Of a stretch of 64,000 nt of DNA, positions 15,077 to 24,127 are shown piece by piece; within the stretch, counting starts at the first letter, position 1, and every line of letters begins with the position of its first letter. The notes below the pieces were generated by a model. It did no database searches, had not been told where the DNA came from, and worked only from the letters and a program-made list of their open reading frames with translations. The position numbers were made by a program, and so were the translations under genes. Source of the DNA: JAIQFF01 sp963725615 (GTDB lineage Bacteria; Acidobacteriota; Terriglobia; Terriglobales; Acidobacteriaceae). The DNA lies in contig CAVRZO010000001.1 of assembly GCA_963725615.1 (NCBI GenBank), positions 1 through 64,000 on the forward strand. Direction: 5' to 3'.

Positions 15077-18000
15077 ATGGCGTTCGGTTTTGGCTTCAAC
15101 AAACAGAAGGCTCTCAGTGCTGCGGAGAAGTTCGTCCAGCAGGGCAAGCTGCCCAATGCCATTGCTGAGTACGAAAAAGTTCTCAAAGCCGACCCCAAGG
15201 AACTCACCGTCTCCAACACCATTGGAGACCTCTACGCCCGTCTCGGACAGGCCGACAAGGCCGTCGAATCTTTCAAGAGCGTTGGCGACGCCTATGCTGC
15301 CCAGGGCTTCACCGTCAAAGCCATCGCCATGTACAAGAAGCTCACCAAGCTGAAACCCACCTTGGAGAGCGTGCTTCGCCTGGCTGAACTTTATACCCAG
15401 CAAGGACTCTTTAATGATGCCCGGGCGCAATATCTGCAAGTGGCGGAAGAATTTCTGCGCTCCGGCGAACTGGAACAGGCAGTAAGAATTTTCCAGAAGA
15501 CGCTGGAGATGGATCCGGAAAACGTCGCCATGCGCACTCGCCTGGCAGAAGTTTATGTCCGGCTCAATAAGAAGACGGAGGCCTGGCAGCTTTTCGCTGC
15601 CGCCGCCGACAGCCTGCGGGCGCGCGGCCAACTGGGGCCCGGCAGAAGAAATCCTGAACCGCATGCTCACGCTGGATCCAAGCAACAGTCATGCTCTGTT
15701 GCTGCGAGGCCGCAACCTGTTCGATTCCGGCGACATGGCCGGTGCGATCCAGAACCTGGAGAAAGTGGCCGATCTCGATAGCCATCCCGACGGACTGCGT
15801 GCGCTCATGCAAGCCTACCTGCAAACCGCACGATTGCCGGAGGCGGGAACGCTGGCGGCCAAATTGTGCACCGTCCACAACGACACCGGCGCGATCACCG
15901 GCTACGCCGACGCGCTTATGGCGGCGGGACAACCCGCCGAGGTGTTAAAGGTTTACCAGCAATATTGCGATCGCCTGGTGGCTACGGACTCGGGCAAAGT
16001 TCTCGAAAGCCTGCATGCGCTGATCGGCCATATGCGCGAGGATGCGCCCGCGCTGGAGATCCTTCTCGATCTTTCGCAAAAGGCCGGCGACACGACTCAC
16101 ATTACGGAACTCTACGAATTGCTGGCGCATGCCAGCGTGCAGGCGGGAAATCTCGAGAAAGCTCGTGACTACTATCTGAAGCTGACTCAGATGGAACCGC
16201 AGAACCAGCTGCACACTCGCAACTACGAGCAGGTTCTGGCCAAGCTGGGTGGCGCTACCTCGGGTTCGCGACTCATCACTCCCGAAGAAGGCGCAGTCCT
16301 GGTGGAGGAGCTCGAAGCCACCGCACCGTTTATCGACCAGCGCTATGCCGACGATGTTGCCCTGGCAGTGCGCGCCGCGCTGACCGACGCTGAATTGTTC
16401 GTTTCTTACAACATGCCAGCAAAAGCGCTGGGACCTTTGATGTCCGCGTTGCCCAAGGCTCCTCGCGATCTGCGGATCAACCAGCGTCTGGCCGCGTTGC
16501 ACACCAGGGCAGGTCGCTTCAGCGAAGCCGCTGTTTGCTGCCGCAATCTGGAACAGCTTTATCACGATGCTGGTCATCCCGATGAAGCCAGCCGTTATAG
16601 CGACCTGGCCGGCAAGTACGAAGAACGAACCTCCGCCAAGCCAGTTGCGGCGAGCGCTGCCACACCCGCGCCGGCGATGCCGTTTGCGCCGGCGACCATT
16701 ACTCCGCCCGCCTTTGATCATTTTGCCGGCGCTGAGGGTGCGGACGCTGCGCCGTCAATCCCCGAACCTTCAACCTCGGGACTTTTCTTTCACACAGCGG
16801 CATCTTCGACTGCTGCCGGATCAAGCGAATTTGAGGTTAGTTCTGGACCGGCGGTACCGGACAGTGAAATTGATATCTCCGCCGAATGGGAAACCCAGCT
16901 CTCAGATGAACCGAAAGCAGCTTCGTTCGCCGGGGAATCTGCCGCTGCAGACGCGGAAACCGATCATGCCCGGGCCGAGACTATCGCCGAAACCATCGAA
17001 GAGCTTCGCTTCTACCTGGCACACTCGATGGCGGAACAAGCCCGCGTGGTCTTCACCAAGCTGGAAAAGCTGAAGCCCGGCGCGGCCCAGCTGGCGGCTG
17101 TGTGGCAGGAAATCGAAGCCGCCGAAGCCGGCTCAAAGCAGCCCGAAGTCGTAGAAGAAGTTTCGGTGGAGGAAACGGATGAGAGCCCATCCGTACCGGA
17201 AGCCGAGAGCGCTTATGCCTCAGGATTAAAGCCCGAACACGAATTCGTTTCCGATCCGAGCCCGGCTCCAGCGAAAGAATTCAAGCTGCCAAGCCGTCCG
17301 ATCATGCCCACACCCGAGCCAGCAGTGGCGGAATACGCCAAGGCCAGCCCGGAGGCAGCGCCCGCGGGCGTACTGGGTGAGTTTGTCTCCGATCTGGAAG
17401 CCTCTTTGGGGGACGGCTTCTTGCCGCCCGCGCCCGTGCCGCCTGCGCCGCAAGTGCCACTGCCGCCTGCTCGCGAGTCGATCGCGGCCAGTTCCTCACA
17501 CGCCGCCGCGGCCGCAGCGCCTGCCCCGATTCCGGCTCCAGCTCCAGCTCCAGCCATGGAAGCCGCGTCACCGACTTTCACTTATCAGCCGACCAAGAAG
17601 CGGACGCTCGCTCCCGAAGTCGCACCCGCAGCCCCGCAAGCGAGCGCTGCCAGCGTGGATCTGGCAGACATGTTCGGCGAGCTGAAGCACGAACTGGAAG
17701 AAGATTCCGCCAACACCCAGGAAGATCCCGAGACTCACTACAACCTGGGCGTGGCCTTCCGCGAAATGGGATTGCTGGATGAAGCCATCGGCGAGTTGCA
17801 GAAAGTCTGTCAGGCCGTGGATCGCGGCCACAACTTCCCGCAACTGATGCAGACCTACACCTGGCTGGCCCAGTGCTTCCTCGACAAAGGTGTCGCCGAG
17901 GCAGCCATCCGGTGGTACGAACGCGCCCTCAAACTGCCCAACATTGACGAAGAGACCCGCACGGCCCTGAACTATGAGCTGGCATCCTCCTACGAAGCGG

Positions 18001-18101
18001 CCGGCGACAAGGCCAAGGCCCTGAGTTATTTCATGGAGGTGTACGGCAGCAACATTGACTACCGGGATGTCTCCGAGCGCATCAAAGCCCTGAAGTCGTA
18101 G
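15077..18101 (+). CDS. Large TPR-repeat protein, interrupted by a single-base frameshift
   Basis: Two overlapping frames make one protein of about 1007 aa. The first (15077 onward) ends its sensible sequence at LRARGQL; the second resumes at once with PAEEILNRMLTLDPSN. The break is in GGGGCCC at 15634-15640, and removing one G restores a continuous frame. N-terminal half: at least six TPRs (AIAEYEKVLKADPKE, AVRIFQKTLEMDPEN). Middle: low-complexity Ala/Pro/Glu linker. C-terminus: further TPRs (DPETHYNLGVAFREMGLLDEAI). No signal peptide (starts MAFGFGFNKQKAL). The architecture recalls gliding/pilus-type TPR scaffolds, but function is unknown. The slip is either a sequencing error or a recent mutation. 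Confidence 0.75.
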
Positions 18102-18187
18102 AATGACAGAATGGGGTTCTTTCTATGCTTGGGAGCAGGCTCGGGGGAGCACCAACCGGTCGCGTGCCCGACCCTGGGGAGCGCGAC

Positions 18188-18496
18188 GTGACCGCCAGTC
18201 CTGATTCTTCCGTCGACAAAGTGTCCGAGTCCCTGCCTCAGACCAGCTTTCAGCTCTGGCTGCACCGCGTTCTGATCCTGCTGTTCGTTTTTTTCTGCGC
18301 CACGGTGGGAGTTCTTCTGGTCATCCTGCCCTGGAGGCCGGAGTGGACCGATAATTATTTTCTGCTCGGTTCCCCCGGACTCCGTGCATTCGTTTCCAAC
18401 GGTTTTGTGCGCGGCTTGTGCAGCGGCCTGGGGCTGCTGGATATCTGGATCGGATTTTGGGAAGCCGTTCACTTCCACGACGAAAAACGGCACTGA
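18188..18496 (+). CDS. Small conserved membrane protein
   Basis: 102 aa from the GTG at 18188, chosen because GGGAGC precedes it; a GTG-less longer frame starts at 18125. Contains a strong transmembrane helix (VLILLFVFFCATVGVLLVIL), a WRPEW loop and a second amphipathic/hydrophobic part (GFVRGLCSGLGLLDIWIGFW). The LGLLDIWIGFWEA motif seems conserved in related bacteria. It is followed 18 bp later by the LOG-family gene and is probably in one operon with it. Function unknown. Confidence 0.65.
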   Translation: MTASPDSSVDKVSESLPQTSFQLWLHRVLILLFVFFCATVGVLLVILPWRPEWTDNYFLLGSPGLRAFVSNGFVRGLCSGLGLLDIWIGFWEAVHFHDEKRH

Positions 18497-18514
18497 TAGA
18501 AAGACAACCTCATC

Positions 18515-19381
18515 ATGAGTGACGATAAGCTCAAGTCGGCGCCGCTGGCATACGAAAACCCAACCTTTCTGAACAGTCCGGACGGCCGCGTTTTGCGTCT
18601 TCTCGCTGAATACACCGAACCGCTATCCCGTTTCCGGCGGGAGCAGATCCAGGACACGGTGGTGTTCTTCGGCTCAGCGCGTTTTCAGAGCAAGGCAGGC
18701 GCCGACCGGATTCTCGCTGAACTGGAAAAAAGACCAGGTGTGGCGTCCGAGGCTGAACGAAAAAAAGCGCTGGCTTTGGTAGAAACCGCGCGCTACTACG
18801 AGGACGCGCGCCGAATGGCATTGCTGCTTACCCAATGGTCAATCCAGATCCCGGCCCGCCGGCGTCGCTTCGTCGTCACCACCGGAGGCGGCCCGGGCAT
18901 CATGGAAGCCGCCAACCTGGGCGCCCAGGAGGCGGGTGGAAAGACCATAGGTCTGAATATCAATCTGCCCTTCGAACAAAACCCGAACCCCTACATCACT
19001 CCGTCGCTTAATTTCGAGTTCCATTATTTCTTCATGCGCAAGTTCTGGTTCGCGTATCTGGCCAAGGCCCTGGTGATCTTTCCCGGCGGCTTCGGAACTC
19101 TCGACGAGCTTTACGAAATCCTGACCCTGGCACAGACCCAGAAACTGGCCAAGAAGATCCTGGTGGTGATTTACGGCACCGAGTACTGGAAGCGCCTCAT
19201 CAACTTTGACGTCATGATTGATGCCGGCACCATCGCCGCCTCTGATTTAGATTTGTTCCACATGGTAGATTCGCCGGAGGAGGGCTTCGAGTTTCTACGC
19301 GACGGTTTGACCAAGTATCACCTCGGACCCCAGCCGAAGGCGCCCGAAGCCGTGCCGGAGATTGCCAAGACGAATCCGTAA
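18515..19381 (+). CDS. LOG-family nucleotide 5'-monophosphate hydrolase-like protein
   Basis: 288 aa, cytoplasmic. The Rossmann-like LOG fold is marked by TGGGPGIMEAANLGA (about residues 127-141) and PGGFGTLDELYE (about 191-202), the two motifs that define the family and bind/cleave cytokinin-type nucleotides in characterised members. The N-terminal 50 residues and a long insert (SKAGADRILAELEKRPG) place it in the longer bacterial subgroup, whose true substrate (probably a purine 5'-monophosphate) is unsettled. Confidence 0.85.
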   Translation: MSDDKLKSAPLAYENPTFLNSPDGRVLRLLAEYTEPLSRFRREQIQDTVVFFGSARFQSKAGADRILAELEKRPGVASEAERKKALALVETARYYEDARRMALLLTQWSIQIPARRRRFVVTTGGGPGIMEAANLGAQEAGGKTIGLNINLPFEQNPNPYITPSLNFEFHYFFMRKFWFAYLAKALVIFPGGFGTLDELYEILTLAQTQKLAKKILVVIYGTEYWKRLINFDVMIDAGTIAASDLDLFHMVDSPEEGFEFLRDGLTKYHLGPQPKAPEAVPEIAKTNP

Positions 19382-19424
19382 CTAGTCGTCAGGATCGGCG
19401 GTGACTGACGATCACGACTGACTT
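19382..19424 (+). repeat. TGACGACTGA-type short array between LOG gene and thiE
   Basis: TAGTCGTCAGG...GTGACTGACGATCACGACTGACTTG: variants of a GAC-TGA motif that begin at the LOG stop codon and run into the thiE TTG start. Confidence 0.55.
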
Positions 19425-20109
19425 GCTCCTTTACTACATCACCGACCGTTCTCAGTTCGCTGGTGACGAAACCGCTCGTCGCTCTCGATTACTTGCAACC
19501 GTTGCGGAAGCAGCTCGCTGCGGCGTCGACTACATCCAACTCCGCGAGAAAGATCTCTCTCCCCGCGATCTCGAAATCCTGGCCCGCGAGGCAGTTCAAC
19601 GGCTGAGAACCGAGAACCAGAAACTGAAAACTGTTTTTCTAATAAACTCCCGCACCGACATTGCACTGTCCTGCGGCGCACAGGGCGTTCATCTCCGCTC
19701 GAATGACATTTCTCCATCCGAAGCAAAAAATATTTGGACTCAAGCTGCAACCACTCCGGCCCGCGTGACAGTCGGAGTCTCCTGTCACACTCGAGCCGAG
19801 GTTGCCAGTGCCGCGCGGGAAGGCGCGGACTTCGCCGTCTTCGGACCAGTGTTTGAAAAGGAGAAGGCGCTAAGCGGCCCCACCGGCCTGAATGCCCTGC
19901 GGGAAGCCTGCCAGGAAAAAACCCCGGTCCTCGCTCTGGGAGGGATCACGTTAGAAAACGCGGGAGCCTGCATTCAGGCGGGTGCAGCGGGAATCGCGGC
20001 GATCCGATTGTTCCAGCGGAATGAAATGGGCAAGGTAGTCGCAGCCTTGCGCGGAGCGAAAGCGGACGTCAGACCTCAGACGTCAGACCTCGGCCGGCCC
20101 CAAGGCTGA
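19423..20109 (+). CDS. thiE: Thiamine-phosphate synthase
   Basis: 228 aa; joins HMP-PP and thiazole phosphate to make thiamine phosphate. TIM-barrel motifs are clear: YYITDR at the N-terminus, DYIQLREKDLSPRDL (pyrophosphate/Mg site), GVHLRSNDI, VGVSCHT, DFAVFGPVFEKE and the GGI phosphate loop. A TTG is the only start that keeps the N-terminal YYITDR at normal length. Two oddities: residues about 59-70 (RTENQKLKTVF) are encoded by a GAGAAC-type repeat, and the last 16 residues (KADVRPQTSDLGRPQG) come from a GACCTCGGAC-type array that also supplies the stop. Confidence 0.9.
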   Translation: MLLYYITDRSQFAGDETARRSRLLATVAEAARCGVDYIQLREKDLSPRDLEILAREAVQRLRTENQKLKTVFLINSRTDIALSCGAQGVHLRSNDISPSEAKNIWTQAATTPARVTVGVSCHTRAEVASAAREGADFAVFGPVFEKEKALSGPTGLNALREACQEKTPVLALGGITLENAGACIQAGAAGIAAIRLFQRNEMGKVVAALRGAKADVRPQTSDLGRPQG

Positions 20110-20138
20110 CGCCTGGAGTCCGAGGTCCGCAGTCTGCT
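20062..20138 (+). repeat. GACCTCGGAC-type array over the thiE 3' end
   Basis: GACGTCAGACCTCAGACGTCAGACCTCGG followed by the inverted GAGTCCGAGGTCCGCAGTC. It encodes the thiE C-terminal tail and fills the gap to the convergent oxidoreductase gene. Confidence 0.85.
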
Positions 20139-20139
20139 T

Positions 20140-21489
20140 CTAGCTCTTAATCGTCTTCGATTCCTCGTCCCAGGTCACTGCGCTTTTGCGGAAGTACGAC
20201 TGGTTCGCCATGTGGCAAGCCAAAGCTGCGTGATGACCGAATACCGCGTCTTCCACAACCGGCTTGCGCGTTTTTACCGCCTGGAAGTAATTCCACAGAT
20301 GCGGTTTCAGTTCGTCCCAGGAAACGCTGCGGTAGGTGGTGCCTTCCATCGCCGCTTCCTTACCCGGCGTGGCATCGTGCTGCTGATGCCATTTCTTGAA
20401 GTATTCTTCACGCATGGCGCGGGGAAAGCCCGACGCGTAGTAGCTGGGTCCGGTATCCACGCCCGCCTGAGGTGTGTAGGTAAGGCTGTATTCGGTCAGT
20501 TCCAGGATGCCTTTCGAGCCCTGAAAGCGATAGGTCTCAGGAGTCTCCGTTCCCAGGCTCAGCCGCATATACACGGGAACTTCGCCGTACTTGAATAGTG
20601 TGCAGTGCACGTCCGGCATGTTGCGGCCATCATTCCAGCGCAGGATCCCTCCCATCGCCATCGCCTGTTTGGGCGCCTCGTTGATGCCCAGCACGTATTG
20701 CATTCCGCTTACCAGGTGGACCAGCAGATCGCCCGCTACGCCGGTGCCATATTCCTTCCAGCAACGCCAACGCGCAAAGATCAGGGGATCGAAGGCCCGC
20801 TTGGGCACAGTTCCCTGCCAGGTGTCCCAGTCGAGCGTTTGCGGGGAAAGGTCGGTCGGCGGTGGATACTCCCAGGCTCCGGTGGGATCGTTGCGGCCGA
20901 GCGAACCCTCCACCAGCATCAGATCGCCGAGCACACCCTGCGCCACCAGTTCCTTCGCCTTGGCACAAATCACCGAACTGACACGCTGCGAGCCCACTTG
21001 AACGATGCGTCCGTTCTTCTTCGCGGCTGCGACCATCTCGACACCTTCGGCTCCGGTGTGCGACATGGGTTTTTCAATGTAGATGTCCTTGCCCGCGCTG
21101 ACCGCATCGACCACGACCTGCTTGTGCCAGTGATCGGGCACTGCGGCCACGATGCAATCAATCTCCTTGTTCTCCAGCAACTCGTGATAGCGCCGCGTTG
21201 TGGGCAGATTCGGACCGACAATCTCTTTGGCCAGAGTGTGACGGCCGTCGTAGAGATCGCAGGCCGCGACGCACTCCACTCCCGGCAGTTCGATCGAGTT
21301 GGCCAGCAATCCCGACCCCTGCATGCCGATGCCGATCATGCCAAAGCGCACCCGGTCGCTGGCCGCCACGGTTTGCGGCAAAGCCCAGAGCGGGTCCGGA
21401 TCCAGGAGGATTGTTTTCAGCCCCAGTGACGCGCCGGCCGCGGCCGCGCTGAGTCCAATGAATTCACGACGCGAGAAACGGTTTCTCAT
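20140..21489 (-). CDS. Gfo/Idh/MocA-family oxidoreductase, Tat-exported
   Basis: 449 aa from the ATG at 21489, which GGAGGC precedes by 6 bases. A Tat signal is present (SRREFIGLSAAAAGASL). Then a Rossmann NAD(P) domain (RFGMIGIGMQGSGLLA) with the family's YIEKPM motif (catalytic Lys) and a C-terminal alpha/beta domain with HLVSG. Tat-exported members carry their nucleotide cofactor across folded and are thought to act on sugars in the periplasm. Next to a DUF1080 exported protein on the same strand, a pairing often seen in carbohydrate-related loci. Confidence 0.88.
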   Translation of the reverse strand: MRNRFSRREFIGLSAAAAGASLGLKTILLDPDPLWALPQTVAASDRVRFGMIGIGMQGSGLLANSIELPGVECVAACDLYDGRHTLAKEIVGPNLPTTRRYHELLENKEIDCIVAAVPDHWHKQVVVDAVSAGKDIYIEKPMSHTGAEGVEMVAAAKKNGRIVQVGSQRVSSVICAKAKELVAQGVLGDLMLVEGSLGRNDPTGAWEYPPPTDLSPQTLDWDTWQGTVPKRAFDPLIFARWRCWKEYGTGVAGDLLVHLVSGMQYVLGINEAPKQAMAMGGILRWNDGRNMPDVHCTLFKYGEVPVYMRLSLGTETPETYRFQGSKGILELTEYSLTYTPQAGVDTGPSYYASGFPRAMREEYFKKWHQQHDATPGKEAAMEGTTYRSVSWDELKPHLWNYFQAVKTRKPVVEDAVFGHHAALACHMANQSYFRKSAVTWDEESKTIKS

Positions 21490-21504
21490 TATTAAGCCTC
21501 CAAA

Positions 21505-21570
21505 ATCAGACGTCAGTCTGCAGGCGTCAGCCAATCCCGACGACTGATGACTGACCACCGACGACTGCTA
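21505..21570 (-). repeat. TGACGACTGA-type array
   Basis: GACGTCAGTCTGCAGGCGTCAGCC and GACGACTGATGACTGACCACCGACGACTG between the DUF1080 stop codon (within the array at 21568-21570) and the ribosome-binding site of the Gfo/Idh/MocA gene. Confidence 0.6.
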
Positions 21571-22242
21571 TTTCTTCAGCATCTTGATCGCAACTTCCTT
21601 AAAAAATACAACGTCATTGTCGCTGTGATTCTGCAAGCCGATGTACCCTTCCTGCGGACGCGGCCCGCGCTCGGGCTCGAAGGGAAATTTCTTCACTGGC
21701 ACCGGATCGCCCTCGGTGAACTCCGTCACCTTCACGCCATTCAGGACCACCGTGGTGTGCGGCCCGTCCAGAGTGATCTCCATGGTGTTCCACTCCGGCC
21801 CAGGCTTGCCGGGACGGGCCAGCGGCTTGGTCATCGAATACAGAGTGCCGGTGACGTGATATTCATCTTCTTTGGATTTCTCAGGCTCGTTGTCGATCTG
21901 CACTTCATATCCGTAGTGCACCGGCATCCAGGCTTCGCGGGGCTCGATCGGAATGCGGATGTAAACTCCGGAATTGTCGTTCTGATCGCGCATCTTGAAT
22001 ACGACCCGGATCACACAATCGCCCAGCGTCCCGCCGGTCCAGTAGAGCAGGCCCATCCCGCCGTGAGTGCGGATCAACCCATCCTCGACGGTCATTTCGC
22101 CGGGGCCTACATGCTTCCACCCCACCAGATCCTTCCCATCGAACAACTGTTTCCATTCTCCCGACTGCGCCCGAGCGAGGGGAACAACTGCTGCCACGAG
22201 CAAGGCTGTAACCAGAGTGATCAATGCCGGACGAAAACGCAT
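21568..22242 (-). CDS. Exported DUF1080 (3-keto-disaccharide hydrolase-type) protein
   Basis: 224 aa from the ATG at 22242. Signal peptide residues 1-25 (cleavage after ARA). The rest is a concanavalin-like beta-sandwich: WKQLFDGKDLVGWKHVG at the start, DNSGVYIRIP, EVQIDNE, NTMEITLDG and GYIGLQNHSD, all hallmarks of DUF1080. Characterised relatives hydrolyse 3-keto-glycosides, which fits the adjacent sugar oxidoreductase that could make such substrates. The upstream frame to 22551 runs through a repeat element and is not coding. Confidence 0.85.
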   Translation of the reverse strand: MRFRPALITLVTALLVAAVVPLARAQSGEWKQLFDGKDLVGWKHVGPGEMTVEDGLIRTHGGMGLLYWTGGTLGDCVIRVVFKMRDQNDNSGVYIRIPIEPREAWMPVHYGYEVQIDNEPEKSKEDEYHVTGTLYSMTKPLARPGKPGPEWNTMEITLDGPHTTVVLNGVKVTEFTEGDPVPVKKFPFEPERGPRPQEGYIGLQNHSDNDVVFFKEVAIKMLKK

Positions 22243-22684
22243 AGCTCCCCCTTTCGAGGCGGGAGAAATATAACACCAAACCGGTGTGCTAAAAGCGCGT
22301 TTGCTCCCTAAGTCTGCCATCCCTAAATCTGTCATCCCGAGCAAAGTCGAGGGACCTTGTGTTTGCCGGCGGCAAAGGCGGCGCCGGCCAACACAAGGTC
22401 TTTCGACTCCGCGCATGACTCGCAAGCGAGTCCCTGCTTTCCGCTCAAGATGACAAGTTGGTGTAGAGCGCGGCGCTGTTCCCAGGAAATGGCGCAGCAA
22501 CCGGTAAGTCCTTTTGTCTGAGCGTCTGCCGGGAGCCGCGGCGCAGGACAACCATCACCCGAACCCGCCAGTTACCGACGGTCGTTTTTGCTCGAAGCAA
22601 AGAACAGGAAACCGGCATCAAAGCAGATATAATATCCGGGTGACGCTCAGGGGATAATTTCTCTTCCAAAGAAGAACAAAGCCG
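22243..22684. other. Gene-free interval with a MITE-like element
   Basis: About 440 bp between divergent genes. It holds the inverted-repeat element at 22330-22456 and, near the S41 gene, a perfect TATAAT at 22628-22633 without a good -35 box. Nothing else is recognisable. Confidence 0.55.
22330..22456. repeat. MITE-like inverted-repeat element, 127 bp
   Basis: Left arm TGTCATCCCGAGC...GTCGAGGGACCTTGTGTT...GCCGG pairs with right arm CCGGCCAACACAAGGTCTTTCGACT...GCTCAAGATGACA. Imperfect arms of about 40 nt. A TGACTCGCAAGCGAGTCC sub-hairpin is inserted in the right arm. Confidence 0.75.
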
Positions 22685-23899
22685 ATGTCCATGAAGACAA
22701 AGATCGCAATTGTAGCTTCCTCCGCCGCTGTTCTGCTGTTCATGTACGTGGGCGGATTGGATGGCGTTCGCGCCTCCAACAACGACGGCTCATACCGACA
22801 ACTACAGGTTTATAGCGAAGTCCTGTCGCGAGTGCGCAGCGAGTATGTGGAAGAGCCGAACATTCCACTCGTGACCGACGGCGCGCTGCACGGCTTGCTT
22901 GAATCGCTGGATTCAAACTCCAGCTATCTGACGGCCGCCGAGTTCAAAGAGTACAAAGCCAATCAGACAGAGGCCAAAGGCGAGATCGGGGCAGCCGTCT
23001 CGAAGCGCTTCGGTTACGCCGCAGTCATCTCGGTCATCCCCGGCGGTCCGGCGGACAAGGCCGGCGTTCAAGCCAGCGATATCTTTGAAGCCATCGAGGG
23101 TAAGAGCACGCGCGAGATGTCGCTCGCCGAAATCCACAATCTGCTGCTGGGCCAACCCGGCTCGAACCTGAACGTGTCCGTCGTCCGGGCCCGCCGCGCC
23201 GAACCGCAGAAGATGGTCATCACCCGCGATGTCGTCACCGTCCCGCCGGTCACGGACAAAATTGTGGACGACGGTATTGGCTACATCCAGGTGGATGCGC
23301 TCAACAAAGGCAAGGCACAGGAAGTAGCCGCCAAAGTCCGGGCGCTGCAAAAGTCGGGAGCCAAAAAGCTGATTCTCGACGTGCGCAATTGCGCCGAGGG
23401 GGAAGAATCGGAAGGCATCGCGGTTGCGAACCTATTCCTGAATCACGGCACCATTACTTATCTGCAGGGCCAGAAGTATCCGCGTGAGGCCTTCAATGCC
23501 GACGCCTCGAAAGCCATCACCAACCTGCCGTTGGTAGTGCTGGTGAACAAGGGCACAGCCGGTCCCGCCGAAGTCGTGGCCGCAGCGGTGCTGGAGAACG
23601 CGCGGGGAGATGTGGTGGGCGACAAGACCTTCGGCGATGGCTCGATCCAGAAAACGATCCAGCTTCCCGATGGGTCAGCGCTGATTCTGTCGGTTGCCAA
23701 GTACTATTCCCCGGGCGGCAAGGCGATCCAGGACACTGCCGTCACTCCCAGCATCGTGGTCGCGGACAGCGAGGATGACGCTGCGCTTCCCGACGATGAA
23801 GACAACGCAGCTCCGGCGGACGACGACAAGAAGCAGCCTCCGCAGCAGGACGAACAGCTGCACAAGGCGATTCAGGTGCTGAAGAGTAAAACAAGTTAG
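22685..23899 (+). CDS. S41 (C-terminal processing) peptidase homologue lacking catalytic residues
   Basis: 404 aa. N-terminal signal/anchor (residues 4-24), a CTP N-terminal helical part, PDZ domain (about 98-180: VISVIPGGPADKAGVQASD), then the S41 fold. In active Ctp proteases the Ser sits in GSASASE and the Lys in TFGKG; here these read NKGTAGPAEVV and KTFGDGSIQ, so Ser is Thr and Lys is Asp. Protease activity by the usual Ser-Lys dyad is therefore unlikely; a scaffold or regulatory role is possible. The C-terminus is an acidic, disordered tail (residues 360-395). The last 65 bp recur downstream at 26310-26375. Confidence 0.82.
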   Translation: MSMKTKIAIVASSAAVLLFMYVGGLDGVRASNNDGSYRQLQVYSEVLSRVRSEYVEEPNIPLVTDGALHGLLESLDSNSSYLTAAEFKEYKANQTEAKGEIGAAVSKRFGYAAVISVIPGGPADKAGVQASDIFEAIEGKSTREMSLAEIHNLLLGQPGSNLNVSVVRARRAEPQKMVITRDVVTVPPVTDKIVDDGIGYIQVDALNKGKAQEVAAKVRALQKSGAKKLILDVRNCAEGEESEGIAVANLFLNHGTITYLQGQKYPREAFNADASKAITNLPLVVLVNKGTAGPAEVVAAAVLENARGDVVGDKTFGDGSIQKTIQLPDGSALILSVAKYYSPGGKAIQDTAVTPSIVVADSEDDAALPDDEDNAAPADDDKKQPPQQDEQLHKAIQVLKSKTS

Positions 23900-23900
23900 T
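23833..23900 (+). repeat. Direct repeat, copy 1 (3' end of the S41 gene)
   Basis: Coding for the last residues of the S41 protein (QPPQQDEQLHKAIQVLK...). Matches 26310-26375 with few differences (GCAGCCTCCGC...CAGGACGAACAGCTGC core identical). Copies are about 2.5 kb apart and bracket the phosphatase gene. Confidence 0.85.
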
Positions 23901-23931
23901 CGTAGATCGTTTATCTTGATCGTTTGCCTTG

Positions 23932-23956
23932 ATCGCGCGTCCCTTGGGCGCGCGAT
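23932..23956 (+). terminator. Hairpin after the S41 gene
   Basis: ATCGCGCG / CGCGCGAT stem with a TCCCTTGGG loop, followed by TGTTGTTGG. A stronger version of the same hairpin is at 26408-26437, after the second copy of the direct repeat. Confidence 0.6.
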
Positions 23957-24127
23957 TGTTGTTGGCTATCCGCTCTTTTTCACGTGCCTGGCTTCATCCC
24001 GCCCCGATCTTCACAACCGCGCCCTCTTTTAACCAGAAATTCACCTTCCTTTCATCGAGTTTCGGCCAGTCCTCGGCTAGGTTGCCTTTAAGTCACGCCC
24101 CGTTGACTTAACTCTTCTGGAGGTTCT

